Assembly (NCBI RefSeq): GCF_001426685.1
Contig: NZ_LMFB01000038.1
Coordinates: 98,218 to 162,217, forward strand
Length of the DNA: 64,000 nucleotides
Source: Rhizobium sp. Root483D2
Lineage (GTDB): Bacteria > Pseudomonadota > Alphaproteobacteria > Rhizobiales > Rhizobiaceae
Direction: 5' to 3'
Part shown: positions 1 through 7,024 of the stretch, piece after piece
How positions within the stretch are numbered: the first letter of the stretch is position 1
Layout: the number at the start of each line of letters is the position of its first letter
Made by a program: the position numbers and the translations under genes
The notes under the pieces: generated by a model
What the model was told of the DNA's origin: nothing
Database searches by the model: none
The model's input: only the letters and a program-made list of their open reading frames with translations

Positions 1-1
1 C

Positions 2-508
2 TATACCTGCGCCGGCGGCACCGCCTCGCTGGACATGATGCTGAACCTGATCGACCAGGACTTTGGCGAGAACCTGGTCAACCGTGTCTGCGAACAGGCA
101 CTGACGGACCGCGTGCGCGGGCCGCATGACCGCCAGCGCCTGCCGCTGCGCGCCCGCCTTGGCGTGCAGAATGCCAAGGTTCTGTCGATCATCGAGCTAA
201 TGGAAGGCAACCTGTCCGAGCCGCTCTCGCTTTTGGAAATCGCCGATGGCGCCGGCCTGTCGCGCCGCCAGATCGAGCGCCTGTTCCGCCAGGAGATGGG
301 CCGCTCCCCTGCCCGCTACTATCTGGAAATCCGTCTCGACCGCGCCCGCCACCTCCTGGTGCAGTCGGCCATGCCGGTGGTCGAAGTCGCCGTCGCCTGC
401 GGCTTCGTGTCGGCCTCGCATTTCTCCAAGTGTTATCGCGAACTCTACAACCGCTCGCCGCAGCAGGAGCGTGCCGAGCGCAAGCTGACCCTGCAGGCAG
501 CCCGATAA
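2..508 (+). CDS. GlxA-family AraC-type transcriptional regulator, 3' part
   Basis: The reading frame is open from base 2, so the gene starts outside the window and only the last 168 codons are present. The first visible residues (YTCAGGTASLDMM) are the end of a DJ-1/PfpI-like class I amidotransferase domain, which marks the GlxA branch of AraC regulators. A linker is followed by a complete AraC-type double helix-turn-helix; the second helix contains ACGFVSASHFSKCYRE, the usual AraC signature. Family members activate catabolic operons in response to small nitrogen compounds; GbdR, the glycine betaine regulator, is a relative. The dimethylglycine dehydrogenase-like gene 4 kb downstream would suit such a regulator, but that link is inference. 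A hairpin with a T-rich tail follows the stop codon. Confidence 0.85.
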   Translation, partial: YTCAGGTASLDMMLNLIDQDFGENLVNRVCEQALTDRVRGPHDRQRLPLRARLGVQNAKVLSIIELMEGNLSEPLSLLEIADGAGLSRRQIERLFRQEMGRSPARYYLEIRLDRARHLLVQSAMPVVEVAVACGFVSASHFSKCYRELYNRSPQQERAERKLTLQAAR

Positions 509-520
509 ACACATGATCTA

Positions 521-558
521 CGGCGGCGCGGCAAAAATGCTGGCGCCGCCGTTCTTTT
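521..558 (+). terminator. Intrinsic terminator after the GlxA-type regulator
   Basis: Arms at 521-528 (CGGCGGCG) and 544-551 (CGCCGCCG) are perfect reverse complements around a 15-base loop. They are followed by TTCTTTT. The hairpin lies between two convergent genes, so it probably ends the plus-strand transcript; the T-tract touches the stop codon of the opposite gene. Confidence 0.65.
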
Positions 559-1885
559 ACGACGCCATGGATTTAAGCAGGGTCAGTTCCGAGACGATCC
601 GGTTTCGCCCGTCATATTTCGCCATGTAGAGAAACTGGTCGGCAGCGTTCAGGTAATTCTCGAAGGTCTCGAGCCCCTCGATCGTGGCAAGGCCGATCGA
701 CACGGTCACCGACAGTTCCTCGTCATCGGCAATCACCTTTGCCTGTGCCAGATCAAGCCGCAGCATTTCGCAGAAATCGCTGGCAGCATTGACATCGAGC
801 CCGTTGAACAGCACGCCGAACTCTTCGCCGCCCAGGCGGGCCAGAAGGTGCTCCTCACCCACAAGCCCGCGCAGGCGCTTGGCAACGGCTTTCAGCACCA
901 GGTCGCCAACCTCGTGGCCGTAGGTATCGTTCAGCCGCTTGAAATGGTCGATATCGAGAATGGCAATCGAGGTCGTCTCGCCACGGCGCAGGCATTGTTC
1001 GACCAGCCTTGGCCCGTGCTGGAAGAAATAACGCCTGTTGTAGATGTCGGTGAGATAATCGCGGGCGGCAATGCCATGCAGCGCCTGGATCCGCTTCTGG
1101 ATGCTGGCGACCTGAAACACCCGGCTGTTGAACTCATCGACCGGAAACGGTTTCGGTATGAATTCGGTGCCGCCGCGCTGAAGAAACCGCGCCGCATGCT
1201 GGCGGTCGCCATCGCCGGCAAGGGCTATGACCCCCAGCGTATCCTCGCCACATCGCTGCCTCAGCTCCGCCAGCAGCGTATAGGCTGTCATGTCCGGAAG
1301 CGCAAAATCGGTGACGACCAGATCAAAGCAGCCGCCAGTATCCATGAGATGCAGCGCCTCTTTTCCGCCCGCCGCCGTCGTGACGCAGAACTGCTGCTGC
1401 CGCAGCTGGCTCAACACAACGGCCTGCGACGTGGGGTCCGAATCCACCAGCAGCACGGTCGTCTTCATATTGGTCAAGGCGCGGTCAACGAGCGAAATCA
1501 CATGGCTGATCGAATCCGGCTGGCTCTTGATGACGCAGTCGATGACCTGGCGGCAGAGGATATCCTCGCGCGTGCTGTTGTTGAACGACCCCGTAAACAC
1601 GATCGCGGCGATGTTCTGGGAAATCACATATTCTAGCGCTTCGCAGTTGGGCGCATCCGGCAGGTTGAGGTCGAGAACCGCGACGCAATAGGCGCCGTCG
1701 CCCGCTTCAACGGCCTGACGAAGTGCCTCCAGGGACGCGCAATGGGTGACATCGACACCGTGCGCAGTCTCCAGTCCGTGCTTGAGAACGGTGGCAAACA
1801 TACGGGAGTCCTCGACCAGCAGCATTCGCTTGCCCGAATGCTTCTGGATGTGGTTTTCCCGCGCTGGCGCCTTGCGAAAGCTCAC
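557..1885 (-). CDS. Diguanylate cyclase with two receiver domains (PleD-like)
   Basis: The 442-residue soluble signalling protein is read from a GTG start; an alternative ATG lies 20 codons in, right before the first receiver strand. REC1 (about 20-140) has acceptor D72, T98 and K120. REC2 (about 142-262) has D193 and K245, but the usual Thr/Ser is Ala (IALAG). The GGDEF domain (about 275-435) carries the active-site motif GGEEF at 352-356 and the metal-binding DIDHFKRLND. The product-inhibition RxxD motif expected just before GGEEF is replaced by GEEH (343-346), so feedback by c-di-GMP at that site is probably absent. Role: phosphorylation-controlled synthesis of c-di-GMP. The neighbouring gene (2132-2965) encodes a protein with the same two receivers and identical spacing but no GGDEF domain, so the two probably share an ancestor. 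Confidence 0.88.
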   Translation of the reverse strand: MSFRKAPARENHIQKHSGKRMLLVEDSRMFATVLKHGLETAHGVDVTHCASLEALRQAVEAGDGAYCVAVLDLNLPDAPNCEALEYVISQNIAAIVFTGSFNNSTREDILCRQVIDCVIKSQPDSISHVISLVDRALTNMKTTVLLVDSDPTSQAVVLSQLRQQQFCVTTAAGGKEALHLMDTGGCFDLVVTDFALPDMTAYTLLAELRQRCGEDTLGVIALAGDGDRQHAARFLQRGGTEFIPKPFPVDEFNSRVFQVASIQKRIQALHGIAARDYLTDIYNRRYFFQHGPRLVEQCLRRGETTSIAILDIDHFKRLNDTYGHEVGDLVLKAVAKRLRGLVGEEHLLARLGGEEFGVLFNGLDVNAASDFCEMLRLDLAQAKVIADDEELSVTVSIGLATIEGLETFENYLNAADQFLYMAKYDGRNRIVSELTLLKSMAS

Positions 1886-2131
1886 GTCCCATCAATCCCA
1901 TAGTGAGCCAAGGCGGCCTTATGACCATTCGGGCTCTTAAAAAAATATTGGCATTATGCAATTGGCGGCCCCGCTCAAATGAGAGCAGGACTTTTGTCCC
2001 CCGCGCATTCAACCGCCAGGCACTTGCGATTTGGTTAAAGCAGCCGGCCGGTTGATCAAGTTTTGCCACCGGGAACACAAAAATGTCACATTTCCGGCAG
2101 CCAAAATTCTAATTTAGCTACGCCGAAATGT

Positions 2132-2965
2132 TCAGGCCGTCTTGGCGATCTTGGCGCCGAGCGTCTGGATTTTGGTCAGCGTATCGAGGTTCTGGTTCAC
2201 CCGGCAATAAAACTCCTCGTTGACGAACGGCCGCAACATGAAATCATTGCCGCCGGCCTTCAGGAAGCGCGCCGACAAGAGCCGGTTGGCCGAGGACGAC
2301 ACGCCGATGATGCGCAACTGATGCGGACCATAGGCGCCACGGATGCGGCGGGTCAGCTCGAAGCCGTCAATATCAGGCATGTTGTAATCGGTGATCACAA
2401 GGCCGATATCCGGATGCTTCTTCAGGAGTTCGAGTGCCGCAGCGCCGCTTTCCGCCGAACTGGTGCGGAAATTGTAGCGCTTCAGCTGCGTCGTCAAAAG
2501 CGCGCGCGCCGTTGGGCTGTCATCGACGATCAGCACGTGGTGCTTGTGGTTGGTCAGAAACCGGCAGACCGCTTCCGCCAGCATATCAACGGCAAAAACA
2601 CTGTCCTTGATGACATAATCGACGATGTCCTTGGCAAGGATGGTTTCTCGGGTGCTTTCCTGGAAAGTGCCGGTGAAGACGATCGTCGGCACGCTCATGT
2701 CGATGAGATAGGACAGAGCCTCGCCGTTTTCCGCGCCCGGAAGATTGATGTTGGAAATGGCGAGCGTGGCCGGAAAAGAGGCGTTCTCGATCGAAAATTG
2801 CAGATCGTCATAGTCGCGGCAGACGATCACGTCGATATCGAGAAGCTCTTTCAGCCTCTTGGAGACCATGGCGGCGAAAAGATTGGAATCCTCGGCAAGC
2901 ACGATGCGATGCTGCTGCAACGATTCACCGGAATAGTACATTCCGGACACGCCAAAAAATGACAT
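2132..2965 (-). CDS. Tandem-receiver response regulator without output domain
   Basis: About 277 residues from the ATG at 2965, which has a weak AGG upstream; the frame stays open to 3055, but the extra N-terminal residues do not resemble a receiver. Two CheY-like domains occupy about 18-138 and 142-270. They align position for position with the REC-REC-GGDEF protein downstream, including the shared VFTGxFxxSTRExIL segment. The phospho-acceptor of REC1 is Asn (N72 in ISNINLP) instead of Asp, so this domain probably cannot be phosphorylated. REC2 keeps D193 (ITDYNMPD), but the invariant Lys before Pro is Arg (R245 in LRPF). There is no DNA-binding or enzymatic output domain. It may act as an adaptor or phosphate sink. 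Both genes are on the minus strand, 246 bp apart. Confidence 0.82.
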   Translation of the reverse strand: MSFFGVSGMYYSGESLQQHRIVLAEDSNLFAAMVSKRLKELLDIDVIVCRDYDDLQFSIENASFPATLAISNINLPGAENGEALSYLIDMSVPTIVFTGTFQESTRETILAKDIVDYVIKDSVFAVDMLAEAVCRFLTNHKHHVLIVDDSPTARALLTTQLKRYNFRTSSAESGAAALELLKKHPDIGLVITDYNMPDIDGFELTRRIRGAYGPHQLRIIGVSSSANRLLSARFLKAGGNDFMLRPFVNEEFYCRVNQNLDTLTKIQTLGAKIAKTA

Positions 2966-3089
2966 TGATTGCCTATCTGAAAAGATTGTCCCCGAGGCCA
3001 AGCTACGCAGAAAGGTTTTCGCAGTCGTTAATCGCGCGCCCGAATGGAAGACCACTTTTGGGCCAATGCGAAACCGGCAAACGCAGCTC

Positions 3090-3353
3090 TTATTTGAAGA
3101 CGGCCGAGCCGTTGACGATCTCTATCGTTTCATCGCCCTGCAGGCCGACGCGGTCGCCGCTCGGCGTCGTGATGAAACAGCCGCTCGGGCAGATCGATTC
3201 CGTGCCGCCTGCGCTGATGGCGACTTCCATGCGGCTTTCGCCCTCCACCACGACAAGCACCGCAGCGTCGGCATCCTTGTTGGTCACCGTCGCGGACCAC
3301 GCCGGAAGGGCCATCATGACAGTCAAAACACATGCACTTACGAATGTTTTCAT
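3090..3353 (-). CDS. Small secreted protein of unknown function
   Basis: This 87-residue protein begins with a clear Sec signal peptide: MKTF, a hydrophobic core to about residue 19 and an AWSA cleavage site. The mature part is about 67 residues, rich in Val/Glu, with two Cys in ICPSGC that may form a small disulfide loop. The start is supported by GATGGG about five bases upstream of the ATG. I recognise no family beyond short periplasmic proteins typical of rhizobia. It stands alone between the response regulators and a DUF6429 gene. Confidence 0.65.
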   Translation of the reverse strand: MKTFVSACVLTVMMALPAWSATVTNKDADAAVLVVVEGESRMEVAISAGGTESICPSGCFITTPSGDRVGLQGDETIEIVNGSAVFK

Positions 3354-3570
3354 TGCCCATCAGCGCCTCTGCGCCGCCCCTTTTTGGCAGTTGCACTCCA
3401 GACGACAGGTCTGGTCAGAACAAGATGCCGCTTCACCCCGCACCAGACTAGCGCACGCGGGAGGAATTGCATGAGAAATATGATGGGACGGCTGAATAGA
3501 GGCTGAATGGCGGGGATAACCGGCGTTCATCTGGAAGGCGGTGCAATAGGACCGTAAACCGCAGAAAGCC

Positions 3571-3807
3571 TCAGCCTTTTGACTGCCGGGTAAACAGTTG
3601 CTGGAACAGTTCCTCCGACCGCTGCAGGCCCTCCTTCGTCAGGATCAGGGATTTCGTTTTACCGACGGGATCGCGGATAAAGCCCTTCTCGTGAAGGCGG
3701 CCCGTCGTTTCCCAGTCCAAGCCTTTCCAGGCGTAGCACTCGTCGTGAAGCGTCAGCCTCAACAGCGCCAGAACCACGTCGTCGATCTTGTCCGTGTCGA
3801 TATCCAT
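3571..3807 (-). CDS. DUF6429 family protein
   Basis: This 78-residue cytoplasmic protein opens with MDIDTDKIDD, followed by VLALLRLTLHDE, AWKG.DW and DPVGKTKSL. These match my recollection of the small DUF6429 family, which is common in alphaproteobacteria. Function is unknown; the compact alpha/beta pattern resembles winged-helix-like proteins but nothing proves DNA binding. The ATG is preceded by GTGAGG with good spacing. It is transcribed alone, ahead of a repeat-containing gap. Confidence 0.7.
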   Translation of the reverse strand: MDIDTDKIDDVVLALLRLTLHDECYAWKGLDWETTGRLHEKGFIRDPVGKTKSLILTKEGLQRSEELFQQLFTRQSKG

Positions 3808-3990
3808 GCGGCGGCCTCACCCCAGATATAACCAAAATCTATAGCCTTCCGGAAGATAGATCGAAAAGCCCCAACCCGCAAATCGAAAGCTTTTTGGCGA
3901 ACTGAAAAAGATGCCTCCTGCTGGAGCGAGCGCGCCCAGACTGCTGACATCCTTGAACGCGCGTTGTTTAACGAGAGCGATTCCCCACTC

Positions 3991-4128
3991 TCCGTCATCC
4001 CCGCCCCTGTGGCGGGGATCCAGTGACCCGACGTCCGTCGGGTCAAAAGACTTTTTCAAATCAAGGACTTGAGCTGACTGGATTCCCGCCACAAGCCCTC
4101 GGGTTAAACCCGAGGGGAGGATGAGGGG
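3991..4128. repeat. Mosaic palindromic intergenic element
   Basis: The element has nested inverted repeats. GGCGGGGATCCAGT (4011-4024) pairs with the segment at 4077-4090 with one mismatch. Inside lies a perfect hairpin GACCCGAC/GTCGGGTC (4025-4044). On the right a 21-base palindrome has ten-base arms around one base, CCCTCGGGTT-A-AACCCGAGGG (4096-4116). The ends TCCGTCATCCCCGCC and GGGGAGGATGAGGGGA are roughly complementary. CGTCATCCCCG...GGGGATGA ends are common to dispersed extragenic palindromes of alphaproteobacteria; the copy number in this genome cannot be seen here. Confidence 0.7.
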
Positions 4129-4205
4129 AATTGGGCAACCCGTTCAATTTCCCGAGTGACCTGCGGATTGTCAAAAAAATACCTTTGTCAGCAATCTAAA
4201 CACAC

Positions 4206-4221
4206 CCGCTCGATTGAGCGG
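4206..4221 (-). terminator. Hairpin after the dimethylglycine dehydrogenase-like gene
   Basis: CCGCTC-GATT-GAGCGG forms a perfect six-base stem with a four-base loop, 35 bases beyond the stop codon of the minus-strand gene. In that direction it is followed by GTGTGTTTAG, a poor T-tract. It is a possible weak terminator. Confidence 0.4.
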
Positions 4222-4255
4222 ATGCGCCTTATCGCTCCAAACAACCGAATGACGA

Positions 4256-6817
4256 TCAGCTCTTCGGCTTCAGGTTTTCCGGATCGTAGAGCGGCTTGTA
4301 GCCGATCCCGACCACCTCGACCGGGTAGGTTTCCGCAAAATATTCGATGTTCAGCTTGCGGCCGACCTGGCAATAGGCCTGCGGCAGATAGGCGAGCGCG
4401 ATATTCTTGCCGATGGTCGGGCCAAACGCGATCGAGGTCGTGTAGGAGCGGCGGCCGAGATCGTCGATCAGCACGTCGCCGGTTTCCGGGTCTATGACCG
4501 GCAGGTTGCCGAGCGGGTAGCGCTTCACGCCGGTTTTGTCAGTATTCTCAGTCATGACCAACGTGCACAGCATCGCCGTCTGATGTTCGCGCGCCTTGTA
4601 TTCCAGATGTTTCGCCTTGCCGCGGAAATCGGCTTCCTTGACCTTCGGGCGGGCAAGATCCGCCTCGATCAGATTATACTGGGTCAGAAGATCGGCATTC
4701 TGCAGGCGCAGGCTCTTTTCCATGCGGCGCGAGTTTGCATAGGTTTCCACACCGAAGGCCATGACGCCGGTGGCGCGCAGCGCGTCCCAGACAGCCAGGC
4801 CATCCTCGTATTTCATATGCAGTTCCCAGCCCTGTTCGCCGACATAGGAAATGCGGAAGGCGGTTACCGGCTTGCCGCCGATCTCGATTGGCTTGATCGC
4901 CGCAAAGGCGAAGTTTTCCGGATCGAGGCCCAACGGATCGGCAACGACTTTCTTCAGCGTCTCGCGTGCATTCGGTCCCCAGATGCCGATGGTGATGAAT
5001 TTTTCGGTGACATCGGTGATGGTGACATCAAGGCCGCGATCCTGCGCGACACGCCGCATATAGTGGAAGTCGCGCGGGCCCGCATCGGCGCCGTTGATCA
5101 GGCGGCACCGGTCGGCCATGCGGATGACGGTAAAGTCGGCCCGCACCATGCCTTCGTCATCGAGGAAGTGGGTGTAGATGCCCTTGCCGATATTGCCGTC
5201 GCCGCCGATCTTCGCAGCACACAGCCATTCGAGCAGCTCGACGTGATCCGGACCCTCGATATCCACCATGTGAAAATGCGAGAGGTTGACGATGCCGCAA
5301 TCGTCGGTCATGGCCAGATGTTCGGCATTGGACACGCGCCAGAAGTGGCGGTTGTCCCATTCGTTCTCGCGCACGGGAACCTTGTCGCCGTATTTTTCCA
5401 GGAGATGCTCGTTGGCGGCGTAGCCATGGGCACGCTCCCAGCCGCCGAGTTCCATGAAATAGCCGCCAAGCTCCTTTTCGCGCTCATGGAACGGCGAGCG
5501 CTTGACGCCACGGCCGGAAGCATAGGGCTCGCGATTGTGCACGGCCGGGAAATAGATTTTCTGCGCCGCCTCGTATGTGCGGCCTTCAATGAACTTTTCT
5601 TCCAGCTGATGCGGGTAGAAGCGTGCATAGTCGATCGAATTGTGATCGACCTCGGTGCGGCCGTCGGTCATCCAGTCGGCAATGAGCTTGCCGTAGCCGG
5701 GACCGTCCTTCACCCAGATGGCGACGCAGTACCACAGGCCCCGCACCTTCTGGCTCTCGCCGCAGGAAGCGCCACCGCCGGCGGAAACCTGCAGCAGGCC
5801 GTTGAAGGAATGGCTCTCATTATAGCCGAGTTCGCCGAGGATCGGCGTCAGCTCCATGGCGCGCTCGAGCGGCTCGATGATCTGTTCCATGTCGAGATCG
5901 CGCTGCGACGGCGACAGGCGTGCCTCGTGCTTTTCCAGGATGTCGCGCGGATGGCAGAGGCGCGGATTGGTGGTCTCGTAGTAACCCCACTCGATCTGGC
6001 CGCCCTCCGTCGTCTTCGGATCGCCGGTGTCGCGCATATAGGCGGAGTTGCCCTGGTCGCGCAGCAGCGGAAAGCCGATCTCCTTGCCGGTGCCTTCAAA
6101 CTCGTTGTAGGGACCGAAGAATGTGAGCGGGTGATCAACCGGCATGACCGGCAGGTCTTCACCGACCATTTCGGCGATCAGACGGCCCCAGATGCCGGCA
6201 CAGACGATGACATGGTCGGCCATGATCGTGCCGCGGTGGGTGACGACGCCCTTGATACGGCCGCCCTCGACGATCAGCGACTTGGCCGGCGTGTTGCCAT
6301 AGACCTGAAGCTTGCCGGATTTCTCCGCCGCGTCAACGAGCTTGCCCGCAACCGTCTGCGAGCGCGGGATGACCAGGCCCGCATCCGGATCGAACAGGCC
6401 GCCCATCACCTGATCTTCCTCGATCAGCGGGAACATCTGCTTGATTTCCGCAGCAGAAACATAATGCGCGCGGGTGCCGAAGGCCTTGGCGGAGGACAGC
6501 TTGCGCTTGATCTCTTCCATCCAGGTATCGTCGCCGGTCCGCGCCACTTCCAGGCCGCCGATGCGGGCGTAATGGCCCATCTTCTCGTAGAAATCGATCG
6601 AATACTGGGTCGTCCAGACCGAGAGGTAATCGTGGCTCGTCGTGTAGCAGAAGTCGGAAGCATGCGCGGTCGAGCCGATATCCGTCGGAATACCCGACTT
6701 GTCGATGCCGACGATATCATCCCAGCCACGCTCGATCAGGTGATGGGCGATCGACGCGCCGACGATCCCTCCCAACCCGATGATAACGACCTTCGCCTTT
6801 TGCGGAAATTCTGCCAT
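4256..6817 (-). CDS. GcvT-family FAD oxidoreductase, dimethylglycine/sarcosine dehydrogenase-like
   Basis: The 853-residue protein has three parts. An N-terminal DAO-type FAD domain (about 8-390) has the dinucleotide motif VIIGLGGIVGAS and STAH at the place where relatives bind FAD covalently through His. A middle FAO_M domain (about 390-440) follows. The C-terminal aminomethyltransferase-like folate domain (about 445-845) carries RADFTVIR, IGIWGPNAR and YVGEQGWELH. Family members oxidatively demethylate dimethylglycine or sarcosine and pass the one-carbon unit to tetrahydrofolate. The exact substrate is not fixed by sequence. Length agrees with DMGDH-like proteins (about 800-860). It appears monocistronic, with about 207 non-coding bases upstream. 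The partial GlxA-type regulator at the window edge is a possible but unproved controller. Confidence 0.85.
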   Translation of the reverse strand: MAEFPQKAKVVIIGLGGIVGASIAHHLIERGWDDIVGIDKSGIPTDIGSTAHASDFCYTTSHDYLSVWTTQYSIDFYEKMGHYARIGGLEVARTGDDTWMEEIKRKLSSAKAFGTRAHYVSAAEIKQMFPLIEEDQVMGGLFDPDAGLVIPRSQTVAGKLVDAAEKSGKLQVYGNTPAKSLIVEGGRIKGVVTHRGTIMADHVIVCAGIWGRLIAEMVGEDLPVMPVDHPLTFFGPYNEFEGTGKEIGFPLLRDQGNSAYMRDTGDPKTTEGGQIEWGYYETTNPRLCHPRDILEKHEARLSPSQRDLDMEQIIEPLERAMELTPILGELGYNESHSFNGLLQVSAGGGASCGESQKVRGLWYCVAIWVKDGPGYGKLIADWMTDGRTEVDHNSIDYARFYPHQLEEKFIEGRTYEAAQKIYFPAVHNREPYASGRGVKRSPFHEREKELGGYFMELGGWERAHGYAANEHLLEKYGDKVPVRENEWDNRHFWRVSNAEHLAMTDDCGIVNLSHFHMVDIEGPDHVELLEWLCAAKIGGDGNIGKGIYTHFLDDEGMVRADFTVIRMADRCRLINGADAGPRDFHYMRRVAQDRGLDVTITDVTEKFITIGIWGPNARETLKKVVADPLGLDPENFAFAAIKPIEIGGKPVTAFRISYVGEQGWELHMKYEDGLAVWDALRATGVMAFGVETYANSRRMEKSLRLQNADLLTQYNLIEADLARPKVKEADFRGKAKHLEYKAREHQTAMLCTLVMTENTDKTGVKRYPLGNLPVIDPETGDVLIDDLGRRSYTTSIAFGPTIGKNIALAYLPQAYCQVGRKLNIEYFAETYPVEVVGIGYKPLYDPENLKPKS

Positions 6818-7024
6818 TGCCCACGACCCTGATTGAAGACTGAAATCGGATTTTAGAGTTTGCGTCCCACAGACTAGAGCCTGTCTACGACATAATCATC
6901 ATGCTGCACGACCAGAAGCGCCATGGGCGCAAATTGCCGGCACAGCTATCCCAGGCTCCGCTGCAAACGATAACCGGAATCACCGGCACGGGTGGACCAG
7001 TCAGGGCTGGCCCAGACCGCAATC

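Larger units (their letters stand above)
3808..4255. other. Intergenic region holding a palindromic repeat and a hairpin
   Basis: No convincing gene lies in these 448 bases; the short open frames here have no supporting start signals. The region holds the mosaic palindromic element at 3991-4128 and a terminator-like hairpin at 4206-4221. It also contains the upstream sequence of the DUF6429 gene. Confidence 0.6.

Noticed and set aside
4583..6832. 749-codon plus-strand open frame
   Set aside because: It lies wholly opposite the dimethylglycine dehydrogenase-like gene. High GC keeps the antisense frame open, and its translation resembles no protein family.
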